Positions 7,640 to 15,145 of a stretch of DNA of 64,000 bases are shown piece by piece. Source of the stretch: Mycolicibacterium rufum (GTDB lineage Bacteria; Actinomycetota; Actinomycetes; Mycobacteriales; Mycobacteriaceae); assembly GCF_022374875.2 (NCBI RefSeq), contig NZ_CP092427.2:2914001-2978000 (forward strand), given 5' to 3'. The position numbers and the translations under genes are program-made. Below the pieces are notes generated by a model. The model saw only the letters and a list, made by a program, of their open reading frames with translations. It was not told the DNA's origin and did no database searches. The number at the start of each line of letters is the position of its first letter. Positions within the stretch are counted from its first letter, which is position 1.

Positions 7640-9184
7640 TCACCAGGTGTCGACGAACCGCCCGCCGCCGCACGCAGGCGGGCCCGCGGCGTTCAGCGTC
7701 GCAGCGATCACCGCCCGGGTGTCCGCGGGGTCGATGACGTCGTCGATCTCGAAGAGCATCGCTGCGTTCAGCGCGCGCGCATTGTCCTGCGCGGCCGCGG
7801 TGGCCTGCCGGACCCTGTCTTCACGCTCCGCCTCGTCGGCGATCGCCTCCAACTCCTTGCGCAGGCCCAGCCGGACCGCGCCTTCCAGGCCCATCGGCCC
7901 CAGATGGGCGCCTGGCCAGGCGACCGTCAGCACCGGCTCGTGCAGGCTGCCGCCCGACATCGCCTGCGCGCCAAGGCCGTAACCTCGCCGCAGCACGACG
8001 GCGACCATCGGCACCCGCAGCGCGGCACCGGCCACCAGCATCCGCGAGGCCCGGCGCACCAGCGACTCCGCCTCGGCGGCCGGGCCGACCATGTACCCCG
8101 GGCAGTCGATCAGGGACACCACGGGCAGCCCGAACGCGTCGCACAGCTGCAGGAACCGCGCCGCCTTGTCCGCGGCCGCCGCCGTGATGGCGCCGGCCAT
8201 GAACCGGGTGTCGTTGGCGATCACCCCCACCGCGCGGCCCTCGACACGGGCCAGCGCGGTCACCATCTCCCGCGCGAACCGGGGACGCAGGAACGTCACC
8301 GAATCCTCGTCGGCGAGGGTCTCGATCACGGGCGCGACGTCGTAGGCCCGCCGGTCCCGTTCCGGCACGGCCGTGCGCAACGCGGTCTGATCCCGGGCGG
8401 TCCAGCCGCTGACGTCGCCGGTGAAGTAGCCGAGCAACCGCTTCGTCACGGCGACGGCCTCGGTTTCGTCGGCGACGACGACGTCGACGTTGCCGTTGGG
8501 CTCCTGGACGCTCATCGGGCCGACCTCATCCGGCGGCACGTCACCCAGACCGCCGCCGGCGATCATGGCGGGGCCGCCCATCCCCAGCGAGGCGTCCCCG
8601 GTGGCGACGATCAGGTCCGCCGTACCGGCGATCACCGCGTTGCCCGCGAAGCAGCGGCCCTTCACCACGGCGATGCGCGGGACGACCCCGGAGAGCTTGG
8701 CCCACAACGCGAATGCGCGGGTGTCCAGCGCCGAGACGACGGGGTAGTCGGTGTCCCCCGGCCGGCCGCCACCGCCTTCGGCGAAGAACACCGTCGGCAG
8801 CCGCATCCGATCGATGAGCTCGAAGAGGCGGTCCTTCTTGCGATGCCCGAGCGCTCCCTGGGTGCCGGCGAGCACGGTGTAGTCGTACGAGAGCACCGCG
8901 CACGCGGTGCCGTCGACCCGGGCGGTGCCGGCGACGAGTCCATCGGCCGGCGTGCGCGCGATCAGGTCCTCGAGGTCGCGGCGCATCCGCTGCGGGGCGA
9001 TCGCGAACCGGCCGTATTCGACGAACGAACCCGGGTCGACCAGGTCCGCGACGTTCTCCCGGGCGGTGCGGCCGCCCGCGGCGTGCCGGCGGTCGACGGC
9101 CTCGGGGCGGGCGGCGTCTTCGGTGAGCGCGCGGCGGCGACGCAGCTCGACCAGATCGTCGCGCAGCTCGTCCGGCTCAGGCAT
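7640..9184 (-). CDS. Acyl-CoA carboxylase, carboxyltransferase (beta) subunit
   Basis: This 514-residue protein is a biotin-dependent carboxyltransferase. It has the N-terminal half with LDPGSFVEYG-type sequence, the oxyanion-forming GGGGRPGDTDY region and GRCFAGNAVIAGTADLIVA, and in the C-terminal half FLQLCDAFGLPVVSLIDCPGYMVG and the late RRGYGLGAQAMSGG. Such subunits move carboxyl from biotin to an acyl-CoA, working with an alpha (biotin carboxylase/carrier) chain; no alpha gene is next door. The ATG at 9184 overlaps the end of the DivIVA-like gene by eight bases, so the two are coupled. The acyl substrate cannot be predicted. Confidence 0.85.
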   Translation of the reverse strand: MPEPDELRDDLVELRRRRALTEDAARPEAVDRRHAAGGRTARENVADLVDPGSFVEYGRFAIAPQRMRRDLEDLIARTPADGLVAGTARVDGTACAVLSYDYTVLAGTQGALGHRKKDRLFELIDRMRLPTVFFAEGGGGRPGDTDYPVVSALDTRAFALWAKLSGVVPRIAVVKGRCFAGNAVIAGTADLIVATGDASLGMGGPAMIAGGGLGDVPPDEVGPMSVQEPNGNVDVVVADETEAVAVTKRLLGYFTGDVSGWTARDQTALRTAVPERDRRAYDVAPVIETLADEDSVTFLRPRFAREMVTALARVEGRAVGVIANDTRFMAGAITAAAADKAARFLQLCDAFGLPVVSLIDCPGYMVGPAAEAESLVRRASRMLVAGAALRVPMVAVVLRRGYGLGAQAMSGGSLHEPVLTVAWPGAHLGPMGLEGAVRLGLRKELEAIADEAEREDRVRQATAAAQDNARALNAAMLFEIDDVIDPADTRAVIAATLNAAGPPACGGGRFVDTW

Positions 9185-9446
9185 CGAGATCGGCGATGGC
9201 CGCGGCGATGTCGTCGAGAAGCGCATCGACCTGCTGCTCGTCGAAGCCCCGTTTGCCGAACTTCGGTTTGTTGAACCGCACCGCGCGCACGTCGTCGGCG
9301 GACAGGTGGCCACGGCCGTCGAGACGGCGGGCCGCGAGGGCGACGAAGTCCTGCACCGACTTCTCGTCGTATCCCCGCTTACCCCAGGGCGGTTTCTCGA
9401 ACGTGACGTTGCGCAGATCCTCCGCCGTCAGCACGCCGTCGCCCAT
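9177..9446 (-). CDS. Small protein of two tandem DivIVA-like domains
   Basis: This 89-residue protein is two copies of one roughly 40-residue module: LRNVTFEKPPWGKRGYDEKSVQDF and then VRAVRFNKPKFGKRGFDEQQVDAL. The K-P-x-x-G-K-R-G-Y/F-D-E-x-x-V-D pattern is that of the DivIVA N-terminal (membrane-curvature) domain, but the coiled coil that normally follows is missing. The start ATG is the first codon of the operon, and the end overlaps the carboxyltransferase gene by eight bases. Membrane targeting or scaffolding of the carboxylase is an inference from this coupling. Confidence 0.75.
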   Translation of the reverse strand: MGDGVLTAEDLRNVTFEKPPWGKRGYDEKSVQDFVALAARRLDGRGHLSADDVRAVRFNKPKFGKRGFDEQQVDALLDDIAAAIADLDA

Positions 9447-9526
9447 GCGCAGAACTCTAGCCAGTTATCCACAGGCCCTGTGCACGGATGGCTCCCGGCG
9501 TCGGTGCACGGGCATACCGTGCGGAC

Positions 9527-9985
9527 ATGACGAACTGGATCAACACGGTCAGCCGTGATCATGTGGAACGCGGGGTGCGCGGCCGCTTCACGCAGGCCAA
9601 CCACGGCAAGCCGCACATGCTGCGCAAGATGGCCAGGGGCGACTGGATCATCTTCTACTCGCCGAAGGCCGTTTACCCCGACGGTGCGCCGTTGCAGGCG
9701 TTCACCGCGATCGGGCGCGTCGCCGATGACGAGCCGTATCAAGCGGACGTGTCGCCGGACGTCCAGCCGTGGCGGCGCAACGTCGACTTCCTCGACTGCG
9801 TCGACACGCCCATCCGGCCGCTCATCGACCACCTCCACTTCATCGAGGACACGTCGCGCTGGGGATACAAATTCCGCTTCGGGGTGTTCCGCATCGACGA
9901 TCACGATCGGGAGATCATCCGGTCGGCGATGGTCGAGGCGACCGCCGCCGCCCGCGCCGGTGAGGAGACTACGGTGAATCCATGA
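9527..9985 (+). CDS. EVE domain protein
   Basis: This 152-residue protein is an EVE domain (PUA-like fold, UPF0310 type): it opens with NWINTVSRDHVERGVRGRFTQ, then KMARGDWIIFYSPK, FTAIGRV and a late RWGYKFRFGVFRI. EVE domains bind modified bases in DNA or RNA and often appear in defence or RNA-modification settings. Here the gene is followed, with a four-base overlap, by a pirin gene. The ATG at 9527 is chosen because homologous sequence starts there; the frame is open further upstream. Confidence 0.85.
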   Translation: MTNWINTVSRDHVERGVRGRFTQANHGKPHMLRKMARGDWIIFYSPKAVYPDGAPLQAFTAIGRVADDEPYQADVSPDVQPWRRNVDFLDCVDTPIRPLIDHLHFIEDTSRWGYKFRFGVFRIDDHDREIIRSAMVEATAAARAGEETTVNP

Positions 9986-10947
9986 GCAACACCGACGCGG
10001 CGCCGTCGGAAGTCGGCTGCGGCGCTTCGACATTCGACGGGGTGCTGCATCCGCGGGAGGTGCCGCTGGGCGGTCCGCGTGCCATCCGGGTGCGGCGCAC
10101 CCTGCCGCAGCGCGACCGGTCGCTGATCGGGGCGTGGTGTTTCGCCGACCACTACGGCCCGCACGACCTGCGCAGTGGGCCGCCCATGGACGTGCCTCCG
10201 CATCCGCACACCGGGCTGCAAACCGTCAGCTGGCTGTTCAGCGGGCAGATCGAGCACCGCGACAGCGCCGGCGTGCACGCGATCGTGCGTCCCGGGGAGC
10301 TGAACCTGATGACCGCCGGGGCAGGTATCTGCCACTCGGAGGTGTCGATGGTCGACGCTCCGGTGCTGCACGGCGCCCAGCTGTGGGTCGCGCTGCCCGA
10401 CGCCGACCGCGACACCGACCGCGACTTCGCCCACCACGTGCCGAGGGCCCGGACCGTCGGCGGGCTGACGGCGCGGGTCTTTCTCGGCGAGCTCGACGGC
10501 GAACGCTCACCGGTGCACACCTTCACTCCCCTGCTCGGGGCGCAGCTCGACCTCGACCCGGGCGTGGAGGTGACGCTCGACGTCGACGACGCCTTCGAGC
10601 ACGGTGTGCTCGTCGATCAGGGCAGCGTCGAGGCGTGCGGCGCCGAGCTCGCGGTCGCCGACCTCGGCTACCAGGGCACCGGCCATCCCACGCTGCACCT
10701 GGCCAACCGCGGCGACGGCCCGGCGCGGGTGCTGCTGCTCGGCGGCACGCCCTTCGGCGAAGAGCTGCTCATGTGGTGGAACTTCGTCGGCCGCAGCCAC
10801 GAGGAGATCGTCGCGTTCCGCGAGCAGTGGCAGGCCGGGGACGCCCGCTTCGGCAGCGTCGACGGCTACCGCGGCGACCTCGCGCGACTGCCCGCCCCAC
10901 CGCTGCCGCACGCCACCTTGCGATCGCGGCCGCCGCCGCGGGTATAG
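9982..10947 (+). CDS. Pirin family protein
   Basis: This 321-residue protein has the double-cupin pirin architecture. The N-terminal cupin contains the metal-binding motif PHPHTGLQTVSWLF with HRDSAG and the pirin signature PGELNLMTAGAGICHSE; the C-terminal cupin follows, with LLLGGTPFGEELLMWWNFVGRSHEEI. Pirins are Fe-binding proteins, some acting as quercetinases, others as redox-sensing cofactors. The start ATG overlaps the stop of the EVE gene, so the two are co-transcribed. Confidence 0.88.
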   Translation: MSNTDAAPSEVGCGASTFDGVLHPREVPLGGPRAIRVRRTLPQRDRSLIGAWCFADHYGPHDLRSGPPMDVPPHPHTGLQTVSWLFSGQIEHRDSAGVHAIVRPGELNLMTAGAGICHSEVSMVDAPVLHGAQLWVALPDADRDTDRDFAHHVPRARTVGGLTARVFLGELDGERSPVHTFTPLLGAQLDLDPGVEVTLDVDDAFEHGVLVDQGSVEACGAELAVADLGYQGTGHPTLHLANRGDGPARVLLLGGTPFGEELLMWWNFVGRSHEEIVAFREQWQAGDARFGSVDGYRGDLARLPAPPLPHATLRSRPPPRV

Positions 10948-10954
10948 AGAAGGG

Positions 10955-11257
10955 ATGGCCAACGACAGAACCGGGGCGCCGACCGAGGTCGTCACCGATG
11001 AGGACCGCTTCAGCATCTCCGTGGACGGCCGAGTAGTGGGGTTCGCCGACTTCTATGACCGCGACGGTCGCCGGGTCTTCCCCCACACGGAGGTCGATCC
11101 GCGATACCAGGGCCGCGGTCTGGCGACGATCCTCGTGCGGGAGGCGTTGGAGGCGACGCGGAGCGCGGGCCTGCGCGTCGTCCCGCAGTGCTGGATGGTC
11201 GCCGAGTTCATCGACAAGAACCCCGAGTTCGCCGACCTGACGGGAGACCCCTCATGA
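10955..11257 (+). CDS. GNAT-type N-acetyltransferase, first of a tandem pair
   Basis: This 100-residue protein is a short GNAT domain of the COG2388 (NATD1/YjdJ) type: RFSISVDGRVVGFADFYD, then FPHTEVDPRYQGRGLATILVREALE with the acetyl-CoA-binding Q-G-R-G-L-A loop. The ATG is preceded by GAGAAGGG. Its stop overlaps the ATG of the next gene by four bases. The two products share the layout and most motif residues, so this is a local duplication. The acceptor substrate is unknown. Confidence 0.85.
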   Translation: MANDRTGAPTEVVTDEDRFSISVDGRVVGFADFYDRDGRRVFPHTEVDPRYQGRGLATILVREALEATRSAGLRVVPQCWMVAEFIDKNPEFADLTGDPS

Positions 11258-11586
11258 CCACCGACAAGACCGGCGCACCGACCGAGGTCGCGGCCGGGTC
11301 CGACCGGTTCACGATCTCCGTGGACGGGCAGCAGGCCGGATTCACCGAGTTCGTCGACCACGAGGGCCAGCGCATCTTCCCGCACACCGTGGTGGACGAG
11401 GAGTTCTCGGGGCGCGGGCTGGCCACGATCCTGGTGCGGGAGGCCCTGGAGGCCACCCGCGACGCCGGCATGCGGATCGTCCCGGTGTGCTCGATGGTCG
11501 CCGGCTTCCTGGAGAAGAACCACGAGTTCGACGACATCGTGGATCCGGTCACGATCGACGTGAAACGGGTGCTGGCGCACCGCTGA
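11254..11586 (+). CDS. GNAT-type N-acetyltransferase, second of a tandem pair
   Basis: This 110-residue paralogue of the preceding gene has RFTISVDGQQAGFTEFVDHEG, FPHTVVDEEFSGRGLATILVREALEATRDAG and a slightly longer C-terminus. The acetyl-CoA loop reads SGRGLA instead of QGRGLA. Both copies keep a hydrophobic strand plus a Cys (VPQCWMV in one, VPVCSMV in the other). The overlap ATGA with the first copy implies one transcript and coupled translation, so the pair may form a heterodimer. Confidence 0.85.
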   Translation: MTTDKTGAPTEVAAGSDRFTISVDGQQAGFTEFVDHEGQRIFPHTVVDEEFSGRGLATILVREALEATRDAGMRIVPVCSMVAGFLEKNHEFDDIVDPVTIDVKRVLAHR

Positions 11587-11600
11587 TCGTGACGGGGCCG

Positions 11601-12098
11601 CTACAGGTACTGGGCGGTGCTCCCGGAGATCGGCATCCCGCCCAGGCCCAGCTTGCGGTGGTCCCAGCTGCGCATCCGCGACGGCACCACGCGCACACAG
11701 ATGCGGTTGTTCATCATCTGGTCGACGAACGGGCGCATCTCCTCGGTGTAGGGCCCCGTGTAGCGCTCCCACACGCTGATGCCGACGCGCAGGTTGGTCT
11801 CGGGATCGTCGATGATCTCGGCGGTGCCGTCGATCGACACGCCGCGCAGCGTGTCATAGGAGAGGCCGTCCTCGATCATCACGGTGATGGTCGGATCGCG
11901 GCGCAGGTTGACGGCCTTCTGCGACTTGGCTTTGGTCTCGAACCAGATCTCGCCGTCGAGCACCGCGTACCACATCGCTACCAGGTGCGGCCGTCCGTTC
12001 GGCAGGACCGTCGCCATGGTGGCAGTGCGGCTACGCTCGATGAACTCGGTGATCTCCTCGTCGGTCATGACGATCTTCGCGCGTTCGTTCTTGCCCAC
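11601..12098 (-). CDS. PPOX-class F420-dependent enzyme
   Basis: This 165-residue split-barrel protein resembles mycobacterial F420-dependent PPOX proteins: FIERSRTATMATVLPNGRPHLVAMWYAVLDGEIWF, then TITVMIEDG and GTAEIIDDPE. Family members use F420 or flavin to reduce quinones, biliverdin or tetrapyrroles. The GTG at 12098 is preferred (AGGA nine bases upstream, and a conserved-looking GKNERAKIV lead); the ATG at 12068 is the alternative. The frame is open to 12158. Substrate unknown. Confidence 0.8.
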   Translation of the reverse strand: MGKNERAKIVMTDEEITEFIERSRTATMATVLPNGRPHLVAMWYAVLDGEIWFETKAKSQKAVNLRRDPTITVMIEDGLSYDTLRGVSIDGTAEIIDDPETNLRVGISVWERYTGPYTEEMRPFVDQMMNNRICVRVVPSRMRSWDHRKLGLGGMPISGSTAQYL

Positions 12099-12263
12099 GA
12101 TTCGCGATCCTGCCAGGCCGCTTCCCGGGAATTCCCGCGGGTGGAGTCGTTTGATCATGAGGCGAACGGGAAAGGCACATAGCGGGGTAGCTACGGGGCG
12201 GCCGTAGTCCCAAGGCCTCGTCAGGGTTAAGACTCAGCTCGGCGGGGCCGCCTCATGTCGGGG

Positions 12264-12289
12264 GTTTCGAACACACGTGCGATGGGCAT
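12264..12289 (+). promoter_or_regulatory. SigF-like promoter upstream of the DUF3072 gene
   Basis: GTTT at 12264-12267 and GGGCAT at 12284-12289, spacer 16 bases, fit the mycobacterial SigF consensus (GTTT, N15-17, GGGTAT) with one mismatch. The DUF3072 start lies 24 bases downstream. Confidence 0.5.
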
Positions 12290-12312
12290 CCTCGGTCCGG
12301 AGGTGAACGACG

Positions 12313-12537
12313 ATGACAGACAACAACAATCACGAGGACAGCAACGCCCCGCAGGAGAATGCCGAGAAAGACCCGTCTCAGTGGGTCACCGGCGAGGAAC
12401 CGATGACCGGGGCCCAGCGAAGCTATCTGCACACCCTCGCGCAGGAGGCCGGCGCGGAGGTCCCCGACGACGCCACCAAGGCGCAGGCGTCCGAACTGAT
12501 CGATCAACTGCAACAGCAGACCGGTCGGGGGAACTGA
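12313..12537 (+). CDS. DUF3072 small acidic protein
   Basis: This 74-residue acidic, hydrophilic protein starts with a polar N-terminus (MTDNNNHEDSN) and has the DUF3072 core WVTGEEPMTGAQRSYLHTLAQEAG, ending in a helical KAQASELIDQLQQQTG. GGAGG lies eight bases before the ATG. The SigF-like promoter suggests expression in stress or stationary phase. Molecular role unknown. Confidence 0.8.
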   Translation: MTDNNNHEDSNAPQENAEKDPSQWVTGEEPMTGAQRSYLHTLAQEAGAEVPDDATKAQASELIDQLQQQTGRGN

Positions 12538-12544
12538 CGCGCGG

Positions 12545-13165
12545 TCAGTAGAACAGCACCGGCGGCAGCGGTCGCAGACCGCCGCCGCTGGTGCTTCCGG
12601 CGAAGCGGACCGGTCCGTCATGCACGGCCGTCAGGCGCAGCGTCCCGACACGCCGGAACTGGCCCACCGGCGGACTGATCATGAAACTCAACTCACTACC
12701 CGCGGCGAACCGCAGGGTCCGTCCGGTGGTGTTGGGCCGCGCCCCGAACAGAATCGGTTGCAGCCCAGCCAGATACAGCCACAGCGAGGAATACAGCGGG
12801 GCCACCGGATCGCTCGGCAGCACCGCGTGGTGCAGCGGCGCACCGTCTCCCGAGGACGCCAACAGGAAGTCCTGGTGCCGGCCGTCGCCGTAGACGTCGC
12901 ACAGCTTGATGCACAGCTTGCGCGCGGTCTGGCCGCGATCGTCGGGGCCGGCCTGCACCAGCGCCCGGTGGGTGACGCCGGGACGCAACGCGACCACCGA
13001 AGGCACCGTCGCGGTGGGATCGACGGTCAGGCTCGCCTCGAACGTCTCGCCGGGTGCGCTGAACACGTCGCCGGTGTAGCCGACCACCGCGGCAGCGGTG
13101 TCGCGGAGCGCGCGGGCACCGGCGAGGAGGTCGGCCGGATCGGCGATGCGCATACCCTTCTTCAT
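12545..13165 (-). CDS. Hypothetical protein, possibly distant catalase-like fold
   Basis: This 206-residue protein is not assigned to a family with confidence. The segment THRALVQAGPDDRGQTARKLCIKLCDVYGDGRHQDFLLASSGDG loosely recalls the core of heme catalases (R-G-x-A-x-K-F ... G-x-x-D), but no proximal tyrosine motif is seen, so this is a weak resemblance. Two in-frame ATGs (13165 and 13153) are possible; neither has a strong ribosome site. The gene is convergent with the DUF3072 gene and divergent from the cutinase gene. Confidence 0.5.
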   Translation of the reverse strand: MKKGMRIADPADLLAGARALRDTAAAVVGYTGDVFSAPGETFEASLTVDPTATVPSVVALRPGVTHRALVQAGPDDRGQTARKLCIKLCDVYGDGRHQDFLLASSGDGAPLHHAVLPSDPVAPLYSSLWLYLAGLQPILFGARPNTTGRTLRFAAGSELSFMISPPVGQFRRVGTLRLTAVHDGPVRFAGSTSGGGLRPLPPVLFY

Positions 13166-13264
13166 ACCTCGTGCCCCGGATCGCCCCGGAGCGTCCCCTC
13201 GCGGTGAGGGGCGGTCCCCGCACATCTGTGCCACGATCGACAGGTGGGGTGTGCTGATCGATCG

Positions 13265-14083
13265 ATGCGTTCGTACCGTCTCGCCGCGGCCGCCGCCGCC
13301 GGCCTTCTGCTGACGTCACTGGCCATGCCATCGGCCCTGGCGCAGCCGCCGAACCCCGAACCTCAGCTGCCCGGCCCGCCCCCGGCGGTTCCCGCGGCGC
13401 CGGCCGTTCCCGCGCCGGGGCCGCTGCCGGGCCCGCCGCCGCTGGCCGCGCCGCTCGCCGCCCCTCCCCCACCCGGCTGCCCGGATGTCCAGGTCCTCTT
13501 CGCCCGCGGCACCACCGAGCCGCCCGGCCTCGGCGCGATGGGCGAGGCGTTCGTCGATGACCTGAAGGCCCGTGTCGGTCCGCGCTCGGTGGCGGTCTAC
13601 CCCGTCGACTACCCGGCGAGCCCCGACTTCCCCACCGCACTGCAAGGCGTCGTCGACGCCAGCACCCAGGTGCAGAAGATCGCCGCGGCGTGCCCCGACA
13701 CGCACATGGTGCTCGGCGGCTACTCCCAGGGCGCGGCCGTGATGGGCTTCGTGACAACCGAATTGATCCCCGACGGAGTGTCGGCCTCCGAGGTGCCCCA
13801 GCCGATGCCCCCCGACATCGCCAACCACATCGCCGCGGTGGCGCTGCTGGGCACACCGTCGGACCGGTTCATGAACGTCATCAAGCAGCCCGAGGTCAAG
13901 ATCGGTTCGCTCTATCAGCCGAAGACCATCGAGCTGTGCGTGCCGAACGACTTCGTGTGCTCGCCCGGCAACGACATCGGCGCCCACGCCCGCTACATCT
14001 CCGACGGTCTGGTGGGTCAGGCGGCCGACTTCGCCGCGAGCAAGATCGTGACGAGTCCGAAGCCCACGTCCGCGCCCGGCTGA
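13265..14083 (+). CDS. Secreted cutinase-family esterase with proline-rich linker
   Basis: This 272-residue precursor has a signal peptide (MRSYRLAAAAAAGLLL ... PSALAQ, cleavage after about residue 27) and a proline/alanine-rich spacer of about 45 residues before the cutinase domain. The domain starts with CPDVQVLFARGTTE, has the nucleophile motif GGYSQGAAV, and Asp and His near LCVPNDFVCSPGND and IGAHARYISDG; four cysteines probably form the usual two disulphides. Cutinases are serine alpha/beta hydrolases acting on lipids and polyesters. The long Pro linker is unusual and may let the catalytic domain stand off the cell wall. Confidence 0.88.
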   Translation: MRSYRLAAAAAAGLLLTSLAMPSALAQPPNPEPQLPGPPPAVPAAPAVPAPGPLPGPPPLAAPLAAPPPPGCPDVQVLFARGTTEPPGLGAMGEAFVDDLKARVGPRSVAVYPVDYPASPDFPTALQGVVDASTQVQKIAAACPDTHMVLGGYSQGAAVMGFVTTELIPDGVSASEVPQPMPPDIANHIAAVALLGTPSDRFMNVIKQPEVKIGSLYQPKTIELCVPNDFVCSPGNDIGAHARYISDGLVGQAADFAASKIVTSPKPTSAPG

Positions 14084-14086
14084 ACG

Positions 14087-15064
14087 TCAGGCGTCGGTGA
14101 ACTCCCTGTCGGCGAACGCTTTTCGGTAACTCGTCGGTGACATGCCGAGCCCGCGGCGCAGATGGTGCCGCAGGTTTGCGCCGGAGCCCAGGCCCGACCG
14201 ACGCGCGACCTCGTCGATGCTGAGGGTGCGCGCCTCGAGCAGTTCGCGGGCGCGGTCGAGGCGACGGCTGCGCATCCACACCCCGGGCGGTTGACCCGTC
14301 TCCTCCCGGAACCTGCGGATGAACGTGCGGGTGCTCATGCCGGCGTGGGCGGCGAGCTGCTCGATGGTCAACGGCTCCTGCAGGTGTGCGCACGCCCATT
14401 CGCGCGTGGCTGCGGTCGAGGCCGAATCATCGTGCGGCAGCGGCGCTTCGATGAACTGCGCCTGACTGCCCTCCCGCCACGGCGGCACGACGCAGAAGCG
14501 GGCCACGGCGTTGGCCACCTGGCCGCCGTGGTCACGCCGGATGATGTGCAGGCACAGGTCGATGCCGGCTGCCAGGCCCGCGGAGGTCAGGATGTCGCCA
14601 CCGTCGACGAACAGCACGTTCTCGTCCACGTCGACCGCCGGGTGCAGCGCGCGCAGCGCGTCGGCGTGCCGCCAGTGGGTGGTCGCGCGTCGCCCGTCGA
14701 GCAGACCCGCGGCGGCCAACACGAACGCGCCGGTGCAGATCGACACCGTCCGCGCCGTGGCGGGGATCCGCGCGACGGCGGCGCCCACCGCATCGTCGAG
14801 CCTGCCGTCCCGGCGCACGGCCGCGTTGCGGGTGCCCGGGACGATGACGGTGTCGGCGTCGTCGAGTGCCTCCGGACCGGCCTGCGGCACGAGGGCGAAC
14901 CCGTTGGTCGAGGCCACCTGGCCGCCGGTGGCACTGCAGGTCACCACCTCGTAGAGCGGTTCGCCGTCCGCCTCGGCCGCGCCGAACAGCGTCGGCGCGA
15001 TCGCCGCGTCGAAGCCCACCACCGGATCGACGAGCAGCACGGCCACTCGATGGGGGCGCCTCAT
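14087..15064 (-). CDS. AraC-family regulator with DJ-1/PfpI-like domain
   Basis: This 325-residue protein has an N-terminal DJ-1/PfpI (class I amidotransferase-like) domain with the nucleophile-elbow sequence VSICTGAFVLAAAGLL, and a C-terminal AraC HTH domain (ACAHLQEPLTIEQLAAHAGMSTRTFIRRF; RSGLGSGANLRHHLRRGLGMSPTSYRK). It is divergent from the MFS-RclA operon and therefore its likely regulator. In this family the cysteine of the DJ-1 domain can be a sensor; whether it senses oxidants here is inferred from the RclA partner. Confidence 0.85.
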   Translation of the reverse strand: MRRPHRVAVLLVDPVVGFDAAIAPTLFGAAEADGEPLYEVVTCSATGGQVASTNGFALVPQAGPEALDDADTVIVPGTRNAAVRRDGRLDDAVGAAVARIPATARTVSICTGAFVLAAAGLLDGRRATTHWRHADALRALHPAVDVDENVLFVDGGDILTSAGLAAGIDLCLHIIRRDHGGQVANAVARFCVVPPWREGSQAQFIEAPLPHDDSASTAATREWACAHLQEPLTIEQLAAHAGMSTRTFIRRFREETGQPPGVWMRSRRLDRARELLEARTLSIDEVARRSGLGSGANLRHHLRRGLGMSPTSYRKAFADREFTDA

Positions 15065-15145
15065 GCCACCAGCATGGCATGTTCTTGACGAACATCGGCA
15101 GTCTTGCCACTGGTCATCGGGCACCGACTTCGCGATAGTCGACCG

